Assembly (NCBI RefSeq): GCF_000306115.2 | Contig: NZ_AKWX02000007.1 | Coordinates: forward strand, 124,001 to 188,000 | Length of the DNA stretch: 64,000 nt | Origin: Leptospira wolffii serovar Khorat str. Khorat-H2 | Lineage (GTDB): Bacteria > Spirochaetota > Leptospiria > Leptospirales > Leptospiraceae | Direction of reading: 5' to 3' | Shown: one piece after another, positions 42,643 through 50,375 of the stretch | Layout of the letters: every line of letters begins with the position of its first letter | How positions within the stretch are numbered: position 1 is the stretch's first letter | Program-made: the position numbers and the translations under genes | Notes under the pieces: generated by a model | Told to the model about the DNA's origin: nothing | Database searches by the model: none | Seen by the model: only the letters and a program-made list of their open reading frames with translations

Positions 42643-43920
42643 ATGGACTATATTCCGAAACGAGGCTTCCAGGCTTTTACCCGATCGAGTTGGATCGCCG
42701 TCTTCTTTTGTCTCTCCTACTCGATTCCCTCCCGTCTAATCGCCCGTGAAATAACCGTCTGTCCCGAATGCAAAGTCTCCAAAATCTCCCAAGCGTTAGA
42801 TCTATCTCGCGACGGGGATTCCATTCTTTTGGGCAAAGGCTTGTACAGGGAAGGCGGCCTTATCATTTCTAAGAAGATAGGAATTCGCGGGGTCCCAGGA
42901 AGCATAGTCGACGGAAATAAGGAAAAGCACGTGTTCGATGTCCGTTCCGATGGAGTGAGCATACTAGGGTTGAAAATCGTAGGGAGCGGAATTTCGGACA
43001 TTACGGAGTATGCGGGGATTCATGCGGAAGGCGTTCAAGGCTGTCGATTCGAGGAGAATACTTTCGAAGATACGGCTTACGCCGTCTACTTGGCGAATGT
43101 GGACGGATGTTCCATACTCGAAAATACCGCGATCGGTAATGCATATAACGAGGTGTCGGGAGGGAACGGAATTCATCTTTGGTCTTCCAAAAACGTCCTC
43201 ATTCGCGGAAATAAGATTCGAAAGCATCGGGACGGTATCTATTTGGAGTTTTCGTCCGGATTGAAGATGGAGGATAACGTTTCCGAATACAATATCCGAT
43301 ACGGAATGCATTTTATGTTCTCTTCGGATAACGATTTTAGAGGAAACGAATTCTCTAATAATTCCGCCGGGGTCGCGGTGATGTACAGCAAGAACATCCT
43401 GGTGGAAAATAATAAATTCGTAAATAACTGGGGAGACGGAGCCTACGGACTCCTACTGAAGGAGATATCCGACGGCATCTTTGTGAAAAACGAATTTTAT
43501 GGAAATACGGTGGCTATTTTCTCCGACGGCTGCAATCGGAATTATTTCACTCACAACAGAATCGGTAACAACGGTTGGGGTATTCGAATCTTAGGAAACA
43601 GCGATTCGAATACGTTTGCAAAGAACGATTTTCGGGACAATGTTTTCGATGTCAGCACGAACGCCAAAACCACCAGTAATCGGTTCTTACAGAATTACTG
43701 GGACAGATACAAAGGATACGATTTGGATAGGGATACTTTCGGAGATACTCCTTATAAACCGGTGCACTTCTTCGGATACTGGGTCGCGGAATATCCATTT
43801 TTGATGATATTATACGAATCCCCGGTCGTTCTATTTCTACAAGGGTTGGAGAAGGCGTTTCCGATCGTTACGCCATTGGACTTCGAGGATGCGACCCCAT
43901 CTATGCGGGAGATTTTATGA
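42643..43920 (+). CDS. nosD: NosD periplasmic beta-helix protein
   Basis: 425 residues. A basic N-terminus with a hydrophobic stretch (WIAVFFCLSYSIPSRLIA) is the export signal. The rest is a right-handed beta-helix (CASH/NosD repeats) with the recurrent N-x-x-G and S-x-x-N rungs, such as NGIHLWSSKNVLIRGNKIRK and YGMHFMFSSDNDFRGNEFSN, the latter including the conserved RYGMHFMFS motif. NosD works with NosF and NosY in maturation of the NosZ CuZ centre. It overlaps nosF by 4 nt (ATGA). Confidence 0.95.
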   Translation: MDYIPKRGFQAFTRSSWIAVFFCLSYSIPSRLIAREITVCPECKVSKISQALDLSRDGDSILLGKGLYREGGLIISKKIGIRGVPGSIVDGNKEKHVFDVRSDGVSILGLKIVGSGISDITEYAGIHAEGVQGCRFEENTFEDTAYAVYLANVDGCSILENTAIGNAYNEVSGGNGIHLWSSKNVLIRGNKIRKHRDGIYLEFSSGLKMEDNVSEYNIRYGMHFMFSSDNDFRGNEFSNNSAGVAVMYSKNILVENNKFVNNWGDGAYGLLLKEISDGIFVKNEFYGNTVAIFSDGCNRNYFTHNRIGNNGWGIRILGNSDSNTFAKNDFRDNVFDVSTNAKTTSNRFLQNYWDRYKGYDLDRDTFGDTPYKPVHFFGYWVAEYPFLMILYESPVVLFLQGLEKAFPIVTPLDFEDATPSMREIL

Positions 43921-44630
43921 TATCTGTGGAAAATTTGGAAGTTCGTTTCGGAAATACGAAAGTGTTGGATAATATATCTTTTGTCGCTAGGCCTGAAGAG
44001 ATCGTTTCCGTGATCGGGCCGAACGGATCCGGAAAAAGCACGTTGCTCAAAAGTATTCTGGGACTCGTAAAGCCTTCGGGAGGAGGAGTTCGTTGGAACG
44101 ATCAGGATGAAGGCCTTTCTCGCGAGCTCGATGTTGGTTATATGCCCCAAACACCTTTCTTTCCTAAGAATCTGACCGTTTCGGAATTGATATCTTTCTT
44201 CCGAAAATTGGAGGAGTTCGAGGAGGAAACCTATCATAATCTCTACGAGACTCTCGGGCTCAAAGCGGAGGAGGGAAAGAAATTCGGATCTCTTTCCGGA
44301 GGAACAAAACAAAAATTGAATATACTCCAATGTTTTTCGGTAAAAAAGCCGGTTTACTTAGTGGACGAGCCTACGGCGAGTTTGGATCCGTACGTATCCC
44401 ATATATTAAAGGAAATTTTAAAAAAGAAAAAAAAGGACGGAGCATTACTCCTATTCTCCACCCATATTCTGAGCGAAGTTGAGGAAATTTCGGACAGATT
44501 CCTACTTCTGGCGGAGGGCTCTCTTCTCATAGACGATTCTCCCAGGAATTTCGTAAAAAAGGGGGGATTCGAGAATTTGCAAACATCCCTCATGGAATTC
44601 TGGAATCGGGAATACGAGGAGGGGAAATGA
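43917..44630 (+). CDS. nosF: NosF ABC transporter ATPase
   Basis: 237 residues, an ABC ATPase. Walker A is GPNGSGKSTLLKS (about 36-48), the Q-loop is YMPQTPFF, the signature is LSGGTKQKLNIL and Walker B is PVYLVDEPTASLD. In the complex it energises NosY and NosD, which supply copper or sulfur to the CuZ site. Start and stop both overlap neighbours (ATGA), so translation is tightly coupled. Confidence 0.94.
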   Translation: MISVENLEVRFGNTKVLDNISFVARPEEIVSVIGPNGSGKSTLLKSILGLVKPSGGGVRWNDQDEGLSRELDVGYMPQTPFFPKNLTVSELISFFRKLEEFEEETYHNLYETLGLKAEEGKKFGSLSGGTKQKLNILQCFSVKKPVYLVDEPTASLDPYVSHILKEILKKKKKDGALLLFSTHILSEVEEISDRFLLLAEGSLLIDDSPRNFVKKGGFENLQTSLMEFWNREYEEGK

Positions 44631-45412
44631 AGGAGATATTACTTTTCGAGATCCGTGAAAATATAAGAAATAAATGGATCTTCGTGTTCTCCGGATTCTT
44701 GACGATCAGCGTCTCGATTCTAAATTATTTCGGAAACGAGAACGGAATCAGATTGATCACTAGCCTCATGAACGTGGTCCTACTTATCGTTCCTCTTTTT
44801 GCGATCACGTTCGCCGGGCTGTCTTTTCTGGACTCTCTTCCTTTTGCCGAAGTGCTGCTTTCCAAATCGGTCACTCGATCCGGATATTTTTGGGGAAAGT
44901 ATTTGGGAATTTGCGCCTCTCTTTCCTTGAGCCTGGTCGTTGGTATCGGGATTCCCGGCTTTTTATCTTTCTATACGGATTTAGGTTTTATTCTTTTATT
45001 CCTGGAGTTGATCGTTTTCGGGATTATTCTAGTGATGATCTTCGTGGCCTTGGCGTTTCTTTTGGGTTCTTTTTTTAAAAAAGGAGAATTGATTCTCTCC
45101 GGAGCCTTACTCATCTGGTTGTATTTTTTCATCTTATTCGATTCTTTCGTGTTCGTATTGAGTCTTTATCTGGGAGAATATCCGGTGGAAATTCCGGTTT
45201 TATTCGTGGTTTTATTGAATCCGATCGACCTGATCCGGATCGCATTGGTTTTGCAGACCAAGACTTCCGTTCTTCTAGGTTTTTCCGGCGCATTTTTATT
45301 GAAAACACTCGGAACGATTCCGGTGCTTTTTTTGAGCCTGACGGTTTTGGCGGCTTGGATCGTTGTTCCGTTTACGATCTCTTATCGCAGATTTTTGAAT
45401 CGGAATTTCTGA
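44627..45412 (+). CDS. nosY: NosY ABC transporter permease
   Basis: 261 residues with about six TM helices (ABC-2 type): first helix around 18-35, and a long series from 55 to 255. The N-terminal LLFEIRENIRNKWIF cytoplasmic amphipathic helix and the PFAEVLLSKSVTRSGYFWGKY loop are typical of NosY. It is the last gene of the nos operon; the convergent ArsR-rhodanese gene ends 85 bp away, and that gap has small hairpins but no clear plus-strand terminator. Confidence 0.92.
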   Translation: MKEILLFEIRENIRNKWIFVFSGFLTISVSILNYFGNENGIRLITSLMNVVLLIVPLFAITFAGLSFLDSLPFAEVLLSKSVTRSGYFWGKYLGICASLSLSLVVGIGIPGFLSFYTDLGFILLFLELIVFGIILVMIFVALAFLLGSFFKKGELILSGALLIWLYFFILFDSFVFVLSLYLGEYPVEIPVLFVVLLNPIDLIRIALVLQTKTSVLLGFSGAFLLKTLGTIPVLFLSLTVLAAWIVVPFTISYRRFLNRNF

Positions 45413-45497
45413 AGGAAGAATTCGGTAATATCTACCGGCGGTCTTACCGCATTGGAGTGAAACCTACTTAGTTTTCGTAAAAAAAAGAAATACTAAA

Positions 45498-46172
45498 TTA
45501 GGGTTCTTTGCTGAGTTTCACTCCATGGTTTGCAAATTCCAAAGGGCCTTCGGATATTCTGTAGGCCTGGAAACCTTCCGATCTAAGGATTTTTACTGCT
45601 TCCTCGGAAAGAACGCAGTATTTTCCTCGGCAGTACGCGAAGATCTTTTTGCGTCTAGGTAATTTAGCCAATTTGGATCTGAGCTCTTTCAAGGGAAACG
45701 ACAGGGAACCGGGAAAATGTCCTGAGTTGTATTCGTTCTCGGGTCTAACGTCGATGAGAACGACTTCCTTAGAGATTACGCTCTTTAAAAAATCCTTATA
45801 TTCCAATTCCTTCCATTCTTGTTCCGAATCGAAGAAAGCGTTCATTTCCATTTTAATCTCGGCGTTGAATTCCTCTCCTGCGGAAGAAATCGTATCGAAT
45901 ATCCGAATGCCCGCCCGGTCTATCTTATAAAAGATATTTCTGCCTTCCCGTCTATCCAGGACGAGTTTGCATTCTTTCAGAATTTGTAAGTGATGCGAGG
46001 TTGCCGCCATGCTCATTCCGATCCCTTGAGATAGCAGCTCCACATTCTTTTCGGATTGGATTAAGAGATCCAATAATTCTATCCTTTTGGGGTCTGAGAT
46101 TGCTTTTCCGTATTTCGCTAAACCGGAATACACCAGATTCTTAAATTCTCTGCCCGTTTTTTTAGATTTCAT
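45498..46172 (-). CDS. ArsR-family regulator with C-terminal rhodanese domain
   Basis: 224 residues. The winged helix (about 15-100) contains LLSQGIGMSMAATSHHLQIL and the wing RREGRNIFYKI. The rhodanese domain (about 120-220) contains VLIDVRPENEYNSGHFPGS and the active loop YCRGKYCVLSEEA with the persulfide-forming Cys. Such fusions are known and are thought to sense sulfur species or metals. A 26-bp perfect palindrome sits 9 nt before its start. It ends toward nosY, but its own strand makes co-transcription impossible. Confidence 0.92.
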   Translation of the reverse strand: MKSKKTGREFKNLVYSGLAKYGKAISDPKRIELLDLLIQSEKNVELLSQGIGMSMAATSHHLQILKECKLVLDRREGRNIFYKIDRAGIRIFDTISSAGEEFNAEIKMEMNAFFDSEQEWKELEYKDFLKSVISKEVVLIDVRPENEYNSGHFPGSLSFPLKELRSKLAKLPRRKKIFAYCRGKYCVLSEEAVKILRSEGFQAYRISEGPLEFANHGVKLSKEP

Positions 46173-46181
46173 AATTGCTCA

Positions 46182-46207
46182 AATATTCAAATATATATTT
46201 GAATATT
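46182..46207. promoter_or_regulatory. 12-2-12 palindromic operator for the ArsR-rhodanese regulator
   Basis: A perfect 26-bp inverted repeat with arms AATATTCAAATA and TATTTGAATATT around TA. SmtB/ArsR proteins bind 12-2-12 repeats of this type. It lies in the intergenic region shared with the divergent methyltransferase gene. A second repeat TTGAC-N5-GTCAA is at 46211-46225. Confidence 0.75.
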
Positions 46208-46245
46208 GATTTGACTGTGGGTCAAGCCGATTTTGCATATGGGAT

Positions 46246-46821
46246 ATGAAGGTGAGAGATAGCGGAATGCCGGATGCGAAATATTGGGATTCTCTTTTCG
46301 ATTTACCCTTAGTTCTGGAAAAAATGGATCTTTTGAACGTAAGGGGGAGGATAGTGGAGTTCGGATCCGGATACGGGACTTTTACTTTTCCATTGGCTAA
46401 AGAGAATAAGAGCGAAATTTTAGCGTATGAAATCGAAGAGAGTCTTGTCTTCGATCTGGAAAGAGATGCGAATCGACTCGGCTTGGATAATATCCATCCC
46501 ATCAAAAAGGATATAGTAGAAGAGGGAACGGGACTCGGAGGCGACTTCGTTGATTACGTCATGATCTTCAATTTATTGCATCATGAAGATCCGGTTTCGA
46601 TCTTAAGAGAGGCCTTTCGAATCCTGAAACCCGGCGGTAGATCGGGTTTGATGCATTGGAACTACGACCCGAATACACCGAGAGGTCCTAAAATGGAAAT
46701 CCGGCCTAGGCCTGGGAATATTTACCTGTGGGCAAGGGAGGCAGGATTTAGAATCGAGTCGGAGAAGCCGATCGATTTGCCCCCTTTTCATTACGGATTC
46801 GTAGTCAAGAAACCGATATAG
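46246..46821 (+). CDS. Class I SAM-dependent methyltransferase
   Basis: 191 residues with the Methyltransf_11/25 fold: VEFGSGYGTFTFPLA (SAM loop), AYEIEES, DYVMIFNLLHHEDPVSILREA and FRILKPGGRSGLMHWN. The substrate is unknown. The start is uncertain: the ATG at 46246 or the ATG at 46267, which follows AAGGTGAGAGA. It is divergent from the ArsR-rhodanese gene and shares its operator region, so it may be part of the same response (for example, methylation of a metalloid or sulfur compound, as a guess). Confidence 0.82.
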   Translation: MKVRDSGMPDAKYWDSLFDLPLVLEKMDLLNVRGRIVEFGSGYGTFTFPLAKENKSEILAYEIEESLVFDLERDANRLGLDNIHPIKKDIVEEGTGLGGDFVDYVMIFNLLHHEDPVSILREAFRILKPGGRSGLMHWNYDPNTPRGPKMEIRPRPGNIYLWAREAGFRIESEKPIDLPPFHYGFVVKKPI

Positions 46822-46869
46822 AAAGACTCGCACCTAGACGGATGCGAATCTTTCCAAGGCTTATCGCGA

Positions 46870-47685
46870 TTATACACTCTCTTGTAGTTTATTTTTTTCG
46901 GCGCTCCTAGTCGTGATCTCGGCAAAAGTTCTTTCATACTCCGGATGGATCGTCCCGAAAATGGAATCCCAAATCGTAGTATAGAGTCCGTAGTTATAGC
47001 GGAAGCTTTGGTGGTGCATATCGTGGTTAGTATTCGTATTAACCAGTTTTAATATTTTATTAGAGAGCATCCAGCTCGGAAATATCTCGTAACCGCTATG
47101 ACCTAATACGTTTCGTGCGATCTGGATCGTCATGAAGATCATAAGAGCCAAAGGGTGAACGGGAAAAAGCGTTGCCACAATAGGCATGATGAAGGAATGA
47201 ATCAAGGCCTCCCAAGGACTGAAGGAGTATGCGGTCCAAGGAGAAGGAGTCACCGATTCGTGATGTATCTTATGTACTCTTTTATAAAACCAAGCGGTAT
47301 GCATAAGCCTATGAGTCCAATAAAAGTAGAAGTCTTGGATCGCTAAGATCAGTAAAACGCTAAGTATTAGGTAACCCCAGCCGTAGTCCTCGATTCGCTC
47401 GTAAAAACGAAAGAATCCGTATTTCCGAAACAATAACACTACGAGAGTCACCGCAGTATATACGATCACGGAAAAGAGAGAATATAGAAATTCCCTTTTG
47501 AATTGGGACTTTGTCGCGCTCTTGGTTTGGATTTTTCGATGTTGAAACGGATGTTTCCAAACGTAGAACACCGAAAAAGCCAAGCCGGCGAATATGAGAT
47601 ATCTTACGAAATCTATCAGAAATATCGCCGGTATCTGATGGACCAGATCCGAAGCATATTGAAGTAATTGTTTATGGAAGCACAT
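46870..47685 (-). CDS. Sterol desaturase / fatty acid hydroxylase family protein
   Basis: 271 residues, integral membrane, with about four to five TM helices. The di-iron His clusters are H-R-L-M-H, H-K-I-H-H and H-D-M-H-H, with an extra LGHSGYEIF, all in the right order for this family. These enzymes hydroxylate or desaturate lipids using O2; the substrate here is not known. The AraC-type regulator gene lies 107 bp upstream on the same strand and may control it. Confidence 0.9.
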   Translation of the reverse strand: MCFHKQLLQYASDLVHQIPAIFLIDFVRYLIFAGLAFSVFYVWKHPFQHRKIQTKSATKSQFKREFLYSLFSVIVYTAVTLVVLLFRKYGFFRFYERIEDYGWGYLILSVLLILAIQDFYFYWTHRLMHTAWFYKRVHKIHHESVTPSPWTAYSFSPWEALIHSFIMPIVATLFPVHPLALMIFMTIQIARNVLGHSGYEIFPSWMLSNKILKLVNTNTNHDMHHQSFRYNYGLYTTIWDSIFGTIHPEYERTFAEITTRSAEKNKLQESV

Positions 47686-47792
47686 AATGTCCTTTTTCTC
47701 CTTTAGAGGATTGGATGGATCATTTAAGCACGGCTTCGGTTTATATTCCGATGGATATCCGACAAATGCTGATCGATTCCGGATTCGATCGA

Positions 47793-48836
47793 TTATTTCG
47801 TGGAATTTCTCCTCTTTCTGAAATCGCTAGGGGTCATTCCCACTATTTCGCGGAAGGCCCGATTGAAAGGAGCAAGAGAACCGTAGCCTAAATCCATGGC
47901 AATTCTAAGCACTTGAAAATCGTCTTTTGATGTATCGGAGAGGATCGTCTTGGCCTCTTGGATCCTGAAATGATTCAAGAATTCGTTAAAATTCCTATAC
48001 CCCATGCCCTTGTTGATCAACTTTCTTACCTTCTTTTCTGGAACGCTCAATTGGTTGGCAAGGGATAGGATCGTTAGGTTTTCCTGCAGAAAAATCTTTC
48101 GGTCCTTTAGGAGGGAATTCAGACTTTTTAATAATTCCTCGTCAATCGGTTCCTCTTCGATCTTGGTTTCGGATACAGGAAAGACGTTTTTTCTGAATTC
48201 GAAGATTCGAAAAGAAATGAAAAACACCAGTACGAAAATAAAGGAAGAATTGATCAGATCCAGTTGCGTGGAGTATTCGGATTTTTTTGTGATCACTTCC
48301 ATGAGTACGACGGATAGACTGTACATCCCCGTCACCCAGGAAAATATCACGCGAAAGTCCCGTCTATACTCCAGTAAGTCCGCATTCTTATCCTTTAAAA
48401 CTTTCGCCAATGTGAATAAGATCAGGCTAAGATATACTACCTGAGGCATGCTGAATAGAACTTGGGAAAATACGGAAGTTTCGTTTTTCAGATCGGATAT
48501 TAGAAAAATATAAAAACAAAACGAATTAACGAATAGGAATAAGAGTCCGTGTCGAACTTTAAATTTGAAATCGTCTTCGAATAGGCTGGAAACGAATAAA
48601 TAGAAGAATACGGATACGGAAAAGCATCCTGTATGCACTAAGACGATCCAAAACAAATTGGACGAATGATCCAAAAGTGGACAAATAAAATACGCGATCA
48701 GGGAGGCGGAGAAAAGGCTTCCTAAAACGCTTTGGTAGCCGATTTTCACCCGCACTAGAAAGTTCAAGATAAGAAAACTGAGCTGAGCTATCGTGGCCGC
48801 CTTTAAATATTGAATCGAGTCCGTTTGAGTAAACAT
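47793..48836 (-). CDS. AraC-family regulator with membrane sensor domain
   Basis: 347 residues. Six or seven TM helices occupy about 1-215. An AraC DNA-binding domain is at about 245-345, with KIFLQENLTILSLANQLSVP (first HTH), the GMGYRNFNEFLNHFRIQEAK linker and MDLGYGSLAPFNRAFREIVG (second HTH). Membrane-anchored AraC regulators of this layout are common in Leptospira and Bacteroidetes. The signal is unknown; the neighbouring lipid-hydroxylase-like gene is a plausible target. Confidence 0.88.
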   Translation of the reverse strand: MFTQTDSIQYLKAATIAQLSFLILNFLVRVKIGYQSVLGSLFSASLIAYFICPLLDHSSNLFWIVLVHTGCFSVSVFFYLFVSSLFEDDFKFKVRHGLLFLFVNSFCFYIFLISDLKNETSVFSQVLFSMPQVVYLSLILFTLAKVLKDKNADLLEYRRDFRVIFSWVTGMYSLSVVLMEVITKKSEYSTQLDLINSSFIFVLVFFISFRIFEFRKNVFPVSETKIEEEPIDEELLKSLNSLLKDRKIFLQENLTILSLANQLSVPEKKVRKLINKGMGYRNFNEFLNHFRIQEAKTILSDTSKDDFQVLRIAMDLGYGSLAPFNRAFREIVGMTPSDFRKRRNSTK

Positions 48837-48995
48837 TCGTACTTATAGAGAGGGAAATTGCGAGATTCGATACTTCTCCGCGATTCTACTCCTCTTTCAA
48901 TCTAAAATTGATTCTTATATGGATTCGTCTTTACAAAACAAATTCATTCTGATACATTCCCAGGGCCGATCTAAAACGAAATTTGGAGAGAATGC

Positions 48996-49382
48996 ATGAT
49001 AGTAACGGCAAGAATACTAGCTACACTCGTAGGTTTATTGCATGTTTGGATTTTCATTATGGAAAGCGTCCTATGGATGAAGCCCAGAATCCACAGAAGA
49101 TTCGGAGTCACGGACACTAAGTCCGCGGAGGCGATGAAAACCGTATTTTTAAACCAGGGATTTTATAATTTATTTCTGGCAGTCGGAGCCTTATTCGGTG
49201 CGATCTTTTTCGATTCGTTTCCGTCTTACGCGCCTGCGATTCTTATATTCTCCTGCTTATCGGTGTTCGGTGCAGGACTCGTGTTGGTCGTTTCCAAGCC
49301 TGCGATGGCTAGAGCCGGGATCATCCAAGGATTACCTCCTTTGATTGCTGTGATCTTGATAGCTCTATCTTTACAGCAGTAA
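48996..49382 (+). CDS. DUF1304 membrane protein
   Basis: 128 residues with four TM helices and the DUF1304 signature ARILATLVGLLHVWIFIMES at the N-terminus, then FLNQGFYNLFLAVGALFG. Function of the family is unknown. The ATG at 48996 follows TTTGGAGAGA. It is divergent from the AraC-type regulator, with 159 bp between them. Confidence 0.88.
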   Translation: MIVTARILATLVGLLHVWIFIMESVLWMKPRIHRRFGVTDTKSAEAMKTVFLNQGFYNLFLAVGALFGAIFFDSFPSYAPAILIFSCLSVFGAGLVLVVSKPAMARAGIIQGLPPLIAVILIALSLQQ

Positions 49383-49490
49383 ACCGAATCTAAGCGGGAT
49401 CCGGTTATCCGGAGTCGGCTCTGGGCTCTATACCTCGGTCGCTTCTTCCAAAATGGATGACGGAAACTTCGGAAATGTTAAGCTTCGATC

Positions 49491-50159
49491 ATGTTTCGTA
49501 TTTCAATTCTAACTTTGATCGTCGCTTTCCTAATTCCTTTCGAGGAAAATTTAAAGGCGGATCCCAAACCTTCCTTGGATCCAGGAAAGACCGCCGTTTT
49601 GATCATGGACTACCAAAACGCGATCATTAACGGCGGCTATGTAAAGGACCCGAGCCAACTTGTAGAGAAGGCGAATCGGGTTCTCTCCGTCGCCCGCAAA
49701 AAGGGTTTACCGGTCATCTATATCGTCGTAGGATTCCGTCCGGGATATCCGGAGATTCATCCGAATAATTCGATGTTCGGTGCGATCAAGAAATCGGGCG
49801 GCCTAGGAGGAAAGGATCCCAAGGCGTTGGATATTCATCCCGGAGTTTCCCCCCAAGCGGAAGATATCATCGTCACCAAACATAGGGTAGGGGCTTTCCT
49901 AGGAACCGACCTGGATATGATTCTTAGAGCGAAAGGAGTAAATACCTTGGTATTCTTCGGAATCGCCACCAGCGGGGTGGTTCTTTCCACCGTCCGGTAT
50001 TCCGCGGATGCGGATTACAAAAATATAATCCTAACGGATCTATGTTCCGATCGGGATCCGGACGTGCACAGGACTTTAATGGAGAAAGTCTTTCCGAGAC
50101 AGGCGGATCTGATAGGTTCCGACGAATTTCTGGATCTTCTCTCATCTTCTTCCAAATAA
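49491..50159 (+). CDS. Exported isochorismatase-fold protein lacking the catalytic Cys
   Basis: 222 residues. An N-terminal hydrophobic stretch (ISILTLIVAFLIPF) suggests export, unusual for the family. The cysteine-hydrolase fold is seen in TAVLIMDYQNAI (Asp), DIIVTKHRVGAF (Lys) and GIATSGVVLSTVRYSADADY. In the last motif, where nicotinamidases carry Cys, there is Val, as in the isochorismatase-like subgroup that uses another mechanism. Substrate unknown. No neighbour suggests siderophore synthesis. Confidence 0.85.
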   Translation: MFRISILTLIVAFLIPFEENLKADPKPSLDPGKTAVLIMDYQNAIINGGYVKDPSQLVEKANRVLSVARKKGLPVIYIVVGFRPGYPEIHPNNSMFGAIKKSGGLGGKDPKALDIHPGVSPQAEDIIVTKHRVGAFLGTDLDMILRAKGVNTLVFFGIATSGVVLSTVRYSADADYKNIILTDLCSDRDPDVHRTLMEKVFPRQADLIGSDEFLDLLSSSSK

Positions 50160-50375
50160 GAGTATATTCAGGGCGGCGGGATTACGAACTCGATTGGGAA
50201 GATACCAACTTGTAATCCTGCAGTTCCGAAATTTGCTTGTAGTAAAATCGTAAAAATAGGAGTTAAAAGCCTAACAATACTTATTCGAAAACGATTCCAT
50301 TATCCGAAAAACCGAACGGCGTTCTTTTAAAAAGAAATCGCCATGCTAAAAATAATCTTACTTAAGGGGTCCTCG

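Noticed and set aside
46211..46225. TTGAC-N5-GTCAA as another FNR site
   Set aside because: Spacer of five and C/G at the discriminating position do not match TTGAT-N4-ATCAA; kept only as a possible extra operator.
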